From Terebella lapidaria (Eukaryota > Annelida > Polychaeta > Terebellida > Terebellidae): 64,000 bases of DNA. Positions 1 through 13,500 of the stretch are shown in pieces. Each line of letters opens with the position of its first letter. The stretch's first letter is position 1. A program made the position numbers and the translations under genes. The notes under the pieces were generated by a model, which searched no databases, was not told the origin of the DNA, and was given only the letters and a program-made list of their open reading frames with translations. The stretch lies in contig OX424555.1 in the NCBI GenBank assembly GCA_949152475.1, forward strand, positions 19,238,868 through 19,302,867, read 5' to 3'.

Positions 1-736
1 AATAATATTTTCATTATTTAAACAAAACATATCTAGGCCATATAAAAATCTACCAACAGATCGAGAGTTTACGGGCGGATTCGCAGGAGATATATACATA
101 ACGTCGGTATTTGTTAAGGATTTTCGTCATTCCCCAGGTGTCGCTTTTCAAGTTGTGAGCGAGACGTGTTTTTAAAGATTTATTCTTTAACATAGTATTT
201 CTTTCATAAGCAACATATATTATATCTACTAAATTGAAATATTAATATGCGGTTATGATATATGTCCACATTTATGTCCTTTTCGTAAAACAGATTCTGT
301 AATCGGGCGAGATTTCGAGTGTGATGACAGATCAACTGGATCAACGAGATTTCATCCATGGCGCCAGATACAATAGGACCACTTGATCCAGAATAAACGC
401 AAAATTTCAGCTGTTTTTTATAACGAGCAACTATGACAGTCGACAAGACAGTGCAGCAATCCACTTACTATCATCTGAGACGAATAGGAAAGCCTGCTAC
501 CAAGCCCAATGTCAAGAATATATTCGTGTGAGCAACCGTCTGTGAATCGAGTACACTCGTCGATTGATACTAGGCCTAATGATCATATTCATAATCGATT
601 CACTGCCACTCACCAATGTCTTCTAAACGCTGGTACACTGGCACGCTGATACAAGCATTGCAAGGTGTATGCAATCAGCAGTTCAGAAATGAATTTCAAA
701 TTTTATCCCCTCAGTCTGAGTAGGGCTCCCAGGATT

Positions 737-894
737 GGGGTACAGGTGATAAGGCCACCAAAGTGATCAGGCCGCCATTGAAAACTATCAAACCACAGGT
801 TAAGTGATGGATGACGAGTGTTATGACACTCGTGCATACGGGTATGATAATATGCGGCCTGATCGCTTTGGCGGCCTTATCGCTTGGTAACCCC
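737..894. mobile_element. Short inverted-repeat element (MITE), 158 bp
   Basis: The two ends are imperfect inverted repeats of about 40 bp. The left end starts GGGGTACAGGTGATAAGGCC and the right end closes with the complement (GGCCTTATCGC...AACCCC). The element is flanked by a direct repeat AGGATT (731-736 and 895-900), which looks like a target-site duplication. There is no coding capacity. The transposon superfamily is not clear from the ends. Confidence 0.7.
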
Positions 895-1009
895 AGGATT
901 CACTCCTCATACGTCCCGATTGAATTCGAATCCCGATTTCACCTGCGAATCCTGATTTGAATCCTGATTATTTGCATAAACTTCTAAAAACATTGTAAAC
1001 CACATACTA

Positions 1010-1100
1010 TACGAGCCATCCATCCTAAATTCACCGCATCCCAAAATTCGCCAGCTCAATATTATCAGAGCTCAGAAACTCGTTTTTGGGGTAGATTGCC
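1010..1100. repeat. Fragment of a dispersed repeat shared with 56468-56550
   Basis: The words GAGCCATCCATCCTAAATTC, AATTCGCCA and CTCAATATT occur here in the same order as in the left half of the inverted-repeat element at 56468-56680. No matching right end was found, so this is probably a partial copy. Confidence 0.55.
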
Positions 1101-1689
1101 AACTTGTTCCATTTTCGCGATAGAAGTCGATTGAGTCCCAGGTGAAGTAAGCCAAGTTATAGAACAATACCATTTATCATCGAAAAAAATATCAGCAAAA
1201 AACATTGTAAACGAGTTAGAAAATTCAGAGTATAGTAATCAAGCAAAGTTTGAGCTTTAATTGAGATTTTTAACAGTTTCTCTGGTCCCTGCCTAGAAAG
1301 AGATGGAATAATGACTCCCAGGCAATGACGAGTCCAGATCAGCAATTGCTCCTGCCCCCAGAAGGGATCATAAAACTCGGATTTATAAGGGCCAGTCTAA
1401 AGAAATAGAGGTTCCTGCCACCTGGGCACTTGCCCTGTGAGTTGATGCATACAGACACACGGACGACAAACACGGACAGTCTATCCATCTCTGCATGCTA
1501 CAACATGAGCCACATTGACCAAGCAAAGTAGCAAACCAACCCCTGGTTGAGCATACTGGCTACCACCTCCTCCCCTGCTCCTTTCCGTTATCTCTGCTAC
1601 TAGATCTGAGGTCAGCTAGGTTACATGCAATGTTCTGCTGGGCCATATTGCTAGTGATATATTAATTTGCTGTCATAAAATTTGATATT

Positions 1690-1797
1690 CACCAGGACTA
1701 TCGATATGCACAGTCAATAATCGTGCATCATATCGTGAGGTGTGAATCGTGATTTATCGTTATCGCAATTAATCTCGTGAGCCCTACCTCTGAGTTG
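1690..1797 (-). mobile_element. Possible hAT-type terminal fragment
   Basis: On the minus strand this reads TAGGGCTCACGAG followed by several ATCGTTATCG/ATCGTGATT words. That pattern is typical of hAT-derived short elements (TAGGGCTG... ends with repeated CGATTA words). No partner terminus or target duplication is evident, so this is a tentative call. Confidence 0.3.
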
Positions 1798-2135
1798 GTA
1801 GAAGTTTAGCGTACATCCTCAATATCATCACATGCCAGGTTTTCCCGATCTGCTAACCTGAAATGATGATGCTGGGAGTGGCTTCACAATTTTGGCTACT
1901 ACAGTGCAGACATAGATGGTCTCTAGAGCAGTTCTAGCCAGACTGAGGGACAAAAAAAAACTTTTTGCTGTTCAACAGCCCAGAGTTTCCCAGATTGTTT
2001 CCACCACATTGTCCAGGACAGTCATGCAATTAAGTTATAACTCAGTCTACATATATATCAGATTATGCCAATAACATACGGGTATGAGAACTACTACAAG
2101 AAATGTACAAGGAAGATATGTTTTTTCTTGCACAG

Positions 2136-4751
2136 ATTGCGCAAAGATGTGACAAAATTTGGGCGACACTCAGGAAATGACAACTACATCGATTCAGCCG
2201 TGCTGGACTGCTTCATATCACGATGGCACTCTGAGATACATCGAATACTGCACAATGATACTGTTCACTACGTACTGAAGGACAAAAGCCTGAATGGCAC
2301 TTACGTCAATAACCACAGGGTAGGTCTTCTGTGATGAAATGGCAGTTTTTTTTATGAAAAATGAATCAATGTTGCCTGGCTGTGAGCTTGTGACCAACTG
2401 ACAAAAATCAATCAATGTCTTTTTCAGGTTCAAGGAAATCATATTCTCCAAGATGGTGAAGTTATATGTTTTGGACATACGAATGGCAAAAATCTCAAAC
2501 CAGGGGAATATGCACCACAAACTGATTCAGAGTTTGAATTCATAGTACGTACTGATTGTCCTGCAAATTTACAACATATCAAAAAATCTTCTATACATGA
2601 TACAAGTGTGATATAAGAGTTTATATAATAATATTTTGAAAAAACTAATCACCGGTACAAATTTTTGGGTGAAATTATTGCATTATATAATATACAGTTT
2701 GAAAGAGCACCCCTAGAATCAGACAGTGATGTGGAGATTGTCCAGGATGTCCCAGCTAGAGGCAGGAGTCCACAGATTGCAGACAGCACAACAGGAGCTT
2801 GTGACCCACATGTCGCACCACACACAGGGGTTGAAGACCTGAGTCACACACTGCCCTCTCACACAACCACGGCACTATCATCCAGTATCGTAGGAACCAC
2901 TGAGGGAGCTTCCACTCAGCACACCAACTCAAAACCTGCACCTCAGGACAGAAAGTCTCCCGTCCTCCAAGATATATCAAACAAAAGGTTTTCCACAAGT
3001 TTGCAATTAGTTTGAATGCTAAATAAATCGGTATAACTAATTGTTTCTTATAAATGGAATTTCTATTTATGATTTAGAATCATCCATAATAGTGTGGTGT
3101 AAGTTTTGTTGTATGACTTTACCTGCCATGCACATTACTTGTACGTGCAGTTGTGATTCATCTTCAAGTCTGAATGTTTTCAGTTCTGCAAACAGTACAT
3201 CTGGTTTAGTGCCTTTGGACCAAATAGCAGTGCAAGCAACTGACAGCAGGCCTGCAGTTTCCTGCAACATCACTGTCCAGGTCACACAGGATAAAGTGTT
3301 TTCATCATCATCACACGGTGAGGCAGCACGTACATTTATATGTATCAACATATGATATTTCTTGTGTTCGAGCTGACAAAATAGATGCCTTTATCTGTTC
3401 TAATACTTTCAGTGGTCAGTGATATGTGAAGTGTATATATACAAGGAGTGTCCATACGTCATACTGTAAAAAGACTAATTTTGGCGGCTATTAAATTTGG
3501 CAGTTGTGAGCCCCACGCTATTTGGCGGAGATTTAATTTGGCGGTTTTAAAACTACTTATATTTCTTAACATATCTCTAGTTAATTTGGCGGACGATTTA
3601 ATTTGGCGGTTTTTTGCCTACCGCCAAATCCGCCAAATAAATCGTCCGCCAAAATTAGTAGTTTTACAGTATTTTACGAGCCTCCTTCTCATGTTTCTCT
3701 ACAGGGAAAACTCAGGCCACAGCAGCAGACTCGCCTCAACAACCTTCACAGTCCCATGACAGCACCTACCACAACACAGTCACAGACCACGAGCACGTGC
3801 CACCAGGTCTGTAGTCTGTACTCTCAGGGCCACTCCACTAAGGTCTTAATATCAATGCTGAGATGAAAGAGTGTGGATGTGCAACTCAAGGAAATACCAT
3901 TTGTGCTACTGTAAAAACACAAACGTTTGCGGCAAGAGATATTTGCGTTTTTATTGTCCAGACAAATTTGCGGAGATTTAAGTTTGCGGATTTTATCTGT
4001 CATGTGTAATATGTATATGGAAGACAAATATTTGCGGTCAATTTAATTTTGCAGTTGGCAAAAAAAACACGAAATCTGCAAAAGATATTGACCGCAAATA
4101 TTTGTCTTTTTACAGTATCTTGCCCTTTTTTGGTCATCACTGCAATTATTGAGTGTCTCTGTATTATGTATTCAAGCAGATGAGCCAGTGTCCCGACCTC
4201 ATGCTAGTGTTGAGAAATCACACTCAGATATGCACCTCACTGTTGAGCTATCGGAACATATGAAGAGCATCGCAGCCTCGGGCAGTAAACGAAAGAGAAG
4301 CACAAGCGGTGGTGCCTCAGCGAAACGAAAAGGAAAAGGTTTGGCACAGTTATCGTTCAAATATTTTGATTTTCAGTCTCAAAGTTATTCATCAAACACC
4401 TGATTACAACTATGTGCGTATTTTAACTTAACTTAGAAAAACGTCGACACTCCTCTGAAACAACAGAAGAGGATGATGACCGTTGGCATTATGCTGGTGA
4501 CAAGTGTGATGCATTCGACTGCACCAGACCAGTGGGAGCAAAAGTGTCTTGGGTATGAGTGAATTATCTGCTCACCTGGGGAACTGATGAATGTTCACAC
4601 AGTACCTAAACAGTCTGGATGTACTGATGGTTTCCGTTTGCTGCAGGTCCAGTGTGATGACTGCGACGCGTGGTACCATATCCAGTGTGCGCGATGCAAC
4701 TATGACAAAGTCAAGCGAAAGACGGCAGAGTTCCACTGCGGCTGTGCGTGA
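2136..4751 (+). CDS. TCF19: TCF19-like protein: FHA domain plus C-terminal PHD finger (5' end not found)
   Basis: Eight coding exons join in frame: 2136-2319, 2428-2544, 2698-2987, 3151-3317, 3705-3806, 4180-4338, 4437-4552 and 4647-4751 (stop 4749-4751). They encode about 412 residues. Exons 1-2 encode an FHA phosphopeptide-binding fold, with FGRHS, ISRWHSEIH and SLNGTYVNNHR motifs. Exons 3-6 are a Ser/Thr/Pro-rich linker ending in a basic, nuclear-signal-like KRKRS stretch. Exons 7-8 encode a PHD finger (KCDAFDC, then VQCDDCDAWYHIQC, then FHCGC at the very C-terminus). An N-terminal FHA with a C-terminal PHD is the architecture of TCF19, a chromatin-associated protein whose PHD reads histone H3 tails. 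The first exon in the list starts at codon phase 2 after a good acceptor (TTTTTTCTTGCACAG), so a short upstream exon with the start codon is missing. The donors of exons 3 and 6 (GTTTTC, GTTTGG) are weak but give correct phases. Orthology is inferred from architecture and key motifs. Confidence 0.82.
3462..3671. mobile_element. MITE with TACTGTAAA...TTTACAGTA ends (type A)
   Basis: This is a 210-bp inverted-repeat element in TCF19-like intron 4. It starts TACTGTAAAAAGACTAATTT and ends with ATTAGTAGTTTTACAGTA. The interior is built from repeats of a TTTGGCGG/CCGCCAAA word. It has no coding capacity. The outer TA may be the target duplication of a Tc1/mariner-like transposase. Confidence 0.75.
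3907..4117. mobile_element. MITE with TACTGTAAA...TTTACAGTA ends (type B)
   Basis: This is a 211-bp inverted-repeat element in TCF19-like intron 5. The ends are TACTGTAAAAACACAAACG and the complement GTCTTTTTACAGTA. The interior repeats a TTTGCGG/CCGCAAA word. It has the same length and ends as the element at 3462-3671, but its interior sequence differs. Confidence 0.75.
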
Positions 4752-5199
4752 CTGACTCTCGCTCCAGCTCGACTTATGTAATCATCAGTCACAAGTGTCT
4801 ATCTGGTCTAGGTGTGGTGTGCTACCGGTACTTGGCATTATGACAGAAATCATCATGTGTACTCAAGTGCTCAATATTCTTACTCATCGAAGTGACTGGA
4901 AAGTGTTTGAAACAGTATTGAAATATGATATTACAATGAAATGTTTCTTAGTCAAGAAATTTGTGTTCATGTGCACAGATGTAGTGTTATAGATTGTCTT
5001 GTGTGTACTTATAGTTAATTTAGCAGGATGTTATCGTAGGCAGTGTACAAATACATACATACTCATAGTTGTCCTGAATTATACAGTTTGTTTGTCACTG
5101 ATCTTGGTTTTGAAGAATAACTGTTTGAATGTTGAGGTTTCAATGCAGTGTTCTGTTTGATGATAGTTGTAAATCTTGCATCACATTTACAGCCAGAGC

Positions 5200-5205
5200 A
5201 ATAAA
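5200..5205 (+). terminator. Polyadenylation signal AATAAA, TCF19-like gene
   Basis: This is a canonical AATAAA about 450 bp after the TCF19-like stop codon and before any other gene. It is the likely end of that transcript. The cleavage site itself cannot be seen. Confidence 0.55.
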
Positions 5206-5209
5206 AACA

Positions 5210-7535
5210 TTTAGATGTACATGCAAATTGTCAACTTATTTGTTTATGTTTATTACCAGTAGGCAAAGTTAATGTTTAACGATGTGTTTCATTGGAATAA
5301 CTCAATGTGAATGGTTCTGTTTGGAATCAGTAGAAACTCTTATTTCAATGTATGGATCAGGGATGGACATTCATGGTGGTTGGCAAAAATGTTGTAACTG
5401 AAGGTTTCTTTTTCTATTTGTGAGAAATGTTGCCTGGCCTGGTTTTCAGTTAATGGTTTTGGTGACCGTATTGCAACTGTAATACAAATATGTTTGTATC
5501 TGGAGTCTACCCAACTAGTAGCAACTACCTGTACAAATATATTGTTTCCACAGTACAATACAGAGTGGGAGGGGGGGATCATGTCTTTGCCTGGCCTAAG
5601 TGAACAAATAAGACACATGGATGATAGGTCCGTGCATTACAGAAGTAAAAATATTTTCAACACTATCTTGACTACAAGTAGATACTGTACTGAAGTTGCA
5701 ATATATGGAAAATACACCATTATTACTGAAGAACGACCTAGCCAGCCATTCCATTATCCTGTCAGAGGCAGCTACAGTTCTCATTGGTAGTTATTACTAT
5801 GGTAGGTGTCTGTTGTGTATGAGGTGAGCTTTTTGTAGAGGATCATTAGTGCAGCATTCTGATGCATCCCACCACAATAGATCCCAGTGTTGGGGAATGT
5901 ACGGTTGGATCATCAAAAATTAGCTCTTTCATAGGTCCTAAAAAACTTTTGAGGCCAGTTGTTCAAGCCAGATGCAATCTTTCGTCCCGCATTGTTTGTT
6001 GTTCGTTCATTTTGTGGACAGACTGTAGTTGCTGGTATGAAGAATCGCACCATGAACTGTAAATATAGATATTTTGTGTTTCAAAGATGGAGGTTGTTTT
6101 CAGTTTCACAGTGAACATCCATTATCCAGCATAAAGTATGACAACTACGTTGCACCTCAGAAGTGCCCACTAGATTGTTACGAACGATTTTCATGTTCAG
6201 TACTGATCCTTCAACCTGTGAATCTGAAGACAATATCCCGCTTTATTTCATGACTGTGTTCTGTTAAGTGTATTTGTAACTGTTTTTGAATACAAGGATT
6301 TGATAAAAAGAAATTTGCTTTGGATTTCATTAAATTCAAGTTATATTGGGTCACACCATGTTACAGAATTTTAACACACCCATTCATTTCAGAATTTGTC
6401 TGGACACTACAGATTACATGTATATGGGATATTTGATACATCACATACATAAAAGTATGGAAAGCCGGTGCGACATGCGAGAAGTGACATGCGAGAAATA
6501 TTGCATACATGGACATGTCAACTGCGAGTTAACTTTACACAATGCGACTTGCGTGAAAAAAAATGGAACTTGAACATCCTACACATTTTTTCGTATTAAA
6601 CCATGGTTTAATACGGAGTAAGTCATAGTTTATAGTTTGCAGGTCGCTTGTCGCATGTCGTACCGGCGTTCCATATAAAAGGCAAGAAATAATTTATTAC
6701 AAATCAATTTATTACAAATCAAAAACTATTCTGGAAACAGTATTATTGCCATGCACATTTTGTGTATGTGCGAAACTGTCATGGATATAGTTTGCATCAG
6801 ACAAGCATGGATTTGAGATCATGATTACCAGTATCATTTAACTCGATGGTGAACAATATTGCAGAATACATACGACCAATAGCTCCAACAAAAGGAAACC
6901 AGCCTCCAAACCAATATATTGGGCCAAAACACTTGTCACGAACAAGACATTTTGGAAAATTCTATGCTGACTGCAGTTCAATGTATCAGATTTTAGTTGA
7001 ACATATTCTTGTGGAGCTCAAAAAATGGTTGTATTTTTCATTATAATCAGAATCGGTTCATTGCAATTGTTAATGTTGAAACAGGCAGATGTGTGGTGTA
7101 TTCATTCAGACCATGCACTGCTTCATACTCGCATATGACATCTCTTGAACTCCAAATTCGTTGATGAATATGTTGAACTAAACAAATGATATATCAGTTT
7201 CATATAGATTTGTAAATGTCTTGCAGATGAAAGAACTTTTTTGGCCTAAAATACCCTATACTCTGATTTTCTAAACCTTGTTACATTTCATTGCTCATTA
7301 TTGCGATGGTCAATGGTCTCTAGTTTATATAGCTTGGCAAAATGGATAACTCACAAAAATGAACAATATAAATCAACAAATAAAAATAAACAATATAAAT
7401 CAACAAATAAATATAACAATTCATATATAATAACTTTTCACTGTCTTAATACTGTTCATGTAAAAATTATTAAACAGAACAAAAACATGAGAAAACACAC
7501 TAGTGTATATTCTGTCCTTTGCATAGGCACCGCGG
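5210..7535. other. Intergenic region between two convergent genes
   Basis: I see no gene. The open frames at 5494-5790 and 6846-7046 have no recognisable motif and no plausible splice context. TTTATT at about 6692 and 6709 (AATAAA on the minus strand) could serve as polyadenylation signals for the carotenoid oxygenase gene, whose stop codon is at 7536. One short transposon (6456-6675) lies here. Confidence 0.5.
6456..6675. mobile_element. MITE with TATGGAAAGCCGG ends
   Basis: This is a 220-bp element with inverted ends. The left end is TATGGAAAGCCGGTGCGACA and the right end closes TGTCGTACCGGCGTTCCATA. The interior has several CATGCGA/TCGCATG words and a perfect internal palindrome (TTAAACCATGGTTTAA). 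It is non-coding. Confidence 0.7.
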
Positions 7536-10500
7536 TTATTTGGAATGATCTGCTGTCCTGTTGAAAGTTTCAGTGAACAATCCATGGAATGTAAGAGGTA
7601 CGCTAACATCTGCTGGTACTTGTGCTCGGGCCAGCTCTTTGAATGTTCTCGCATCTAGAACCAGCAGGAAACTGTTCAGACCTTCGCGACAAGCAAGGAA
7701 CGGCGACAGAATCACACCTAGACGGTGAAGATGAGTGATATTGAATATGCCAATGAATACAGAAACAAATAGTTTTGAATGCACATATTTGTTGCAAATT
7801 TTTTGGTTGCAGGGAATGAAGACGAGGAATGCTAGTGTGACTGGGGATTCACAGACCATCATCCTCTTGAGTTGCTCCTGGTCTGGGGACAAAGACAGGC
7901 TCACCAGGCTGGTGTCCATCCTCGTGCCACTCAGTCTGCGCCTTCAGCTTGATGTCGTACTTGACCAGCTGTTACACAATTGTGACAGACACAGTCAAAC
8001 CGTGAAGCTTCTTTACTGAGATAAGATATGCCAAAGAAATAGACAGCCAAGTTACTTGAGGTTACATTATAAGTTAGTAAGTAATTTATTTCTTCATTGG
8101 CATATACATCAATAATAATAATAATGGCAAAGAAATAATACATGAAAGTCATAAATACAGTAACATAAAGAACAAAGTAATTTCAACAAATAAAAAGCCA
8201 CTGAACGGATAAACACACAGAACCGAAAGGCTGTACACCTAAACATAAGTAAAAAAATAGCATGCCAAATAACACATTTACTTAGGCGAGTGTGTAACCC
8301 AAACAATATATACAAAGACAATAAACCAATAATCGAGAACCACACAAGCACGCACACCTACACACGCACCTACGCGCACACACAACACACGCTAAAAAAA
8401 ATGAGAGAACTTTTAACAAAGCACATGCATGAAATACTAAAACGAAGCAGAACATAACAAAAATTAATTAAGAAAGGAAAACAAGAAAGGAGAAAAAAAC
8501 GAATAACTTTACAGTAACCTCACATTTAAAAAACCAAGGACGCACTCACACAAACACTCAGACCCACACAACATAAAAACAAGCATATGACACGTAACAG
8601 AGAACACACACATAGGACATGGGACAAAACTCTGTTACATGACATACAAACGACGCACAGACAAGACGCAAAGAAAAGGAAACACATAGACCTACTAATA
8701 TAACGCACAAACGAAGGATACACACATGCATGCTTATACATACAGACACGCAACTACACGTACACAATAACATGAATAAGGACACCTACGCAAACACATT
8801 TGCTCTGGAATAGGAAGTTTTAATTTGTTTAAAACCAGTATTTATTACATACCTACCTCTATAATAAACTCTTTGGGTAATCTTACCTTGGCATTCAAAG
8901 AAGAGGAGAGAGAAATGAATGTCACAAGAATTTTCTCAAAATTCCTGACATCCATCTCGAACTCGAAATTGAAGGAAATTACTCTCACACATCTCAGATT
9001 CCCCGCGGTGTAGATGTGACGTCACACCGGTCATATGATTGACCTTAACCGCCATTAATTTGCCCACCTGGTTAAGGCAGGGGAGGCGGGAGGGAGAATA
9101 ATCGTGTTTATTATAGAGGTAGGTATGTAATAAATACTGGTTTTAAACAAATTAAAACTTCCTATTTATTGCCATACCACTACCTCTATAATAAACTCTT
9201 TGGGTTATATCAGAATAACCAAAGGAGGTGGGTTTAACCCTCTCCCGGGAATTTCATCACCGATGTGTGAGAGTAGGAAATATCCATTGAAAGTAGTAAA
9301 TATTGTGTTTTACTTTTAAATTATAATTTTAAGTCGAAAATACATATTTACAGGATATTTACAACTATACCATAATACACGCCTGAATTACCTTCAGATG
9401 CATGGAGACGAGCAGGGGCTCTGCAGAGGTGACTTTCCTCTTGCAGAAGAACAAAAATTTCCCTCGCCAAAGAAGAGGAGCAACTCCCCTGGGAGTCGAC
9501 CTCAGGTGCATCTGTACAGAGGCGTGCTGATCTATTTACAGGTATCTACAGCTGGACTACACGCTCCGCCGCCACCAGTCGTCCAAGCTGGAGGCCGGAG
9601 TCATCCTCCCAAGCTAACTCCCTGAGATAGAAAGAAGTGAATGTGTTATGAGATTTCCAGGTACAGGCAGACATGACATCATTCAGAGACACTTTATTTG
9701 TAAAGGCAAGTGAAGCCGCGAGAGCCCTCACATCATGCGCTTTGACTCTGAAACCTGTGGATTTTTTCGCCTGTGACTTTTCATAGCAAAATCTAACACA
9801 CTTCTTGATCCAAGATGAGATCGTAGCAGGACGGATATCATTTGGAAAATCCTTAAGATAGGACACGAAAAGCAAACGCTTGCCGAGATGCAGCTCACGC
9901 GTACGATTAACGTAGATGCGGAGGGCTCGCACGGGACAAAGCTTCGCGTCTTCCTCCAGGCCCGGCCCCAGAGAAGGAGTCAGGGCGGGAATGGAAAAGC
10001 TCAATAATGGCGTACCTGCTAATTGAGTTTTGGCCAGAAAGGAGGGAATGACTCCGAGGAGAACCGAGGAGCCATCCGACTTCCACTTAACTTTGGAAAA
10101 GGACAGAGCGTGAAGCTCACTCCGTCGCTTCCCGGAAGCCAGAGCCAAAAGGAAGACCGTCTTAAACGTCAGCAACTTTAGTGAGGCCCGCTCAAGGGGT
10201 TCGAACGGATCTTTTCTTAAGACGTTGAGAACAAGCGATAGATCCCACTCAGGAACCGGGTTCCTAGCTTTCGGTCTTTCGATCTCGAAACTATTAATCA
10301 ACGCAGTCAAACCTTGATCATGACCAAAATCGATCCCAAGTTTGGGTTTTAGAGTCTTCGCGATAGCCGTACGGTAACCCGCGATCGTGGATGGAGCTCG
10401 CCCTTCATTGAACTTTTCGAGAAGAAATTCGGAAATTAGGGGAGCATCGACTCTGAAAGGACTAACCTTCCGGCGACGACACCAAGCACAGAAGGAAGTC

Positions 10501-13500
10501 CACTTCGATTGGTAGACTGCCAAAGAAGATTTTCGATTTGATCGGGCGATCCTAGCGGACACCTCCCTTGAAAATCCCTTCTTTCGGAAACATCGCTCGA
10601 CAATATCCAGGCATGAAGCTTCAGACTTGCGGGAGCCTGATGAAACATGCTGGAGCGAGGTTGTTTGAGGAGGTCCCACCGATCCGGAAGCTGACGAGGG
10701 AAGTCTACTATCAACTCCAGAAGGTCCGGGAACCACGACCTCTGCGGTAGACACGGAGCAATCAGCAGGAGGCGACACTGGTGAGTCCGAAACTTGGCGA
10801 TCACCTTGTCCAACAACACCGCTGGGGGGTAAGCATACGCGTACATGCCCTCCCAGGACGTCGACATCGCATCCACTGACATGGCCGTGGGATCGGGAAT
10901 GGGAGACACAAACGAAGGAAGTTTGTGGTTCCACCGGGTCGCAAACAAATCGACCATCGGCGTGCCCCATAGGCCGCAGAGAGATTGGAATACCCTGGGG
11001 GCAAGACTCCACTCCATGGCCTGGACCTGGCCCCTTCGGGAGAGGCGGTCCGCCCAAACATTCATATGACCAGGGATATGCCTCGCGAAAAGCGAAATAC
11101 CCCGGTCGTGACACCAGAGCAGGAGGTCGATAGCGGCCTGGCACAGCGACTGGGACTTCGTACCGCCCTGCTTGTTGATGTAAGCGACAACGGTGGAGTT
11201 GTCGGTGGCCACCAACACAGCCTGATTGAGGAAATGTGTTTCCCAATGCCTGAGAGCCAAGAACACGGCCTCCAGTTCCAACAGGTTTATGTGCCATTCC
11301 TGCTGAGACGAAGACCAGGTGCCCGAGACCTCGCTGTCGTCCCAGTGAGCGCCCCAGCCGTCCATACTGGCATCCGTAAATACGTGCCTGGATGGAAGCG
11401 GCCGGCGGAATGACGACCCTCGGAGCAGATTGACGGGATCCAGCCACCATTGCAGATGGGAAACGACTTCCGGAGAGACCTGCACGAGCTGGGATCTGTC
11501 TCCCGTGACCTGGGACCATTGAGAGTGTAGATGCCGCTGAATAGGCCGCATGTGCAGGCGGCCCAACGGAACTAACTTTTCCGTGGACGCCAGCATCCCG
11601 AGAAGGGACTGCCAGCGTCTGGCCGTCTGTGGAATGCGACGAAGGAAGCCTTCTGACAGCACGGATAATTTTGACTGACGATCCAGCGTCGGCAACACAG
11701 TCTCTGAGGTAGTCTGATAACGATACCCCAAGAAGACGAAGTCTCGACGCGGTGACAAGTCGGACTTTTTTTGGTTGATTTTGAACCCCATCCGTGAGCA
11801 TAGATTTACCACAAACTGTGCTTGGACGATCAGCGTTTCGCGACAATGGTGCCGGATTAGCCAATCGTCGAGATATTGGTGGATAAAAATCCCCCGCTTG
11901 TGGGCGAGAATCTGGACTTCCCGAGCCACCATGGTGAAAATCCACGGCGCTGTCGATAATCCGAACGGGAGCGCCCGAAACTGCCATACGCGGCCGAGAT
12001 AGAGAAATCTCAGGTATTTGCGAACTGCAGGTTTCATTGGAATATGGAAATAGGCATCTTTGAGATCGATCGTTACCACCCACGAATCGCGAGGCATGAC
12101 TGAACGAACTTGCTCCGGCGTTTCCATGGAAAACGTCGGCACGATTAAGAACTTGTTCAACGGAGAAAGATCTATCACTGGTCTCCAACCCCCCGACGCT
12201 TTGGGAACCACAAACAACACGCTGTAGAACCCGGGAGTGTCCCCGGGAGCAGGTTCTATCGCTTGTTTCTCGATCATCGCCGTTATCTCCTCGTGGAGAA
12301 CACGGCGGCGTTCTGGATCGTTTGGAAGAGTGAAACCCCTTGGGACGGGCGATAACGGTGGCAATTTCTCGAATTTCAGGCCGAATCCTCGACGGAGCGT
12401 CGAGACGACCCAGGGGCAAGCCCCGAGCCGCTCCCACTCTTTCCAAAACAGAATTAAACGAGCTCCTACGGGCTCGTCTGAGGAAGGAATATCGACCGAA
12501 ACGAGCTGACCATGCAGCTCTTCTCGACACTCGAGCAAAGGATCCGGCCCGGAATCCGAAGCTATACGTACCCGGTTTCTTTTCCCCTGCGGGCTTGGGA
12601 GCCTCGCCACGGCCACGGCCTCGACCTCGACCGCGATCTCCTCGGGTGCTGCCGGCAGGGGCCCCACGAAAGGGCAGACCAGAGGCCCTGCCTCGGGCCC
12701 TGCCGCGGCCACGACCTGGCTGCTGCTGCGGCTGGGCTTGCTGTGTAGGGGGCTGAGGTTTCTTGAACGCTGACACCATCTGCTGAGTGAGCCGTTCCAA
12801 AGACTTGGACTGGCTCAGGAGGGCGTTGGAGGTGGAAGACTTCGCAGCCTTTTCGTCCGCCTCCTTCTTCACCTCACGCAGGTCCGCTGAACGGTCCGGT
12901 AAGAGCAGGGAGGTGGGAGTCCCGGAGGTGGGGATGACCGGGTGCAGGACCCTCATGTCCGACATCAACTGGTCGGGAACCTCGAACCTCAGGGAGGACA
13001 GGAACGCGTCACGACGCCAGAGCTCAGACACCCAGAGTGCGTGGGAGTCTAGAGCAACCTTATCACCAACGCCCTTGCCGATCGAGGTCACCAGGGACGC
13101 GCAACTGAGAAGGGCCTCCGCGAGTTCATCCCGATCCAAATCCGGATTGTTCAGTACTTGGTCGTGGCACTGTAAAATGGCTCTCTTGGTGGCCATGGAA
13201 AGCCAATCCATGGCAGAGTCTGTGGCCAGACCAACCCGCACGGTATGCTGGAATTCGGCTAGCGCTCCCCAAGGAATGTCCACCGACTTGGGTTCCTTAA
13301 AGAAGGAAAAGTGGGGGTGGTGCCTCCTCAAGGTGGTCGGCCTGTCGTCCAGCTCCGACGAGGTGTAATAATCTGTAACAGACGGACGGGAAGGAAAGGC
13401 GCCTATCGCGGTCTTGTTCGTCCTGACCGTCTCCTCGATTCGCTCCTGCATGGAGCCACGGACTCCAGCCGAGAGGGGAAAACGTAGGGCGTCCTTCGAC

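Larger units (their letters stand above)
1..2135. other. Non-coding region upstream of the TCF19-like gene
   Basis: I recognise no gene here. The longest open frame, on the minus strand at 204-464, resembles no family I know. The first coding exon of the TCF19-like gene, and its promoter, must lie somewhere in this stretch or further left, because the first exon I can place (2136) begins in the middle of a codon. Three short repeat elements are described separately. Confidence 0.5.

Noticed and set aside
204..464. 86-codon minus-strand frame near the window start
   Set aside because: No family resemblance, no clear splice sites and no neighbouring exon to support it.
8526..8785. Cysteine-rich open frames on the minus strand
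   Set aside because: They come from a CA-rich low-complexity tract; both overlapping frames give the same kind of composition and there is no splice or start context.
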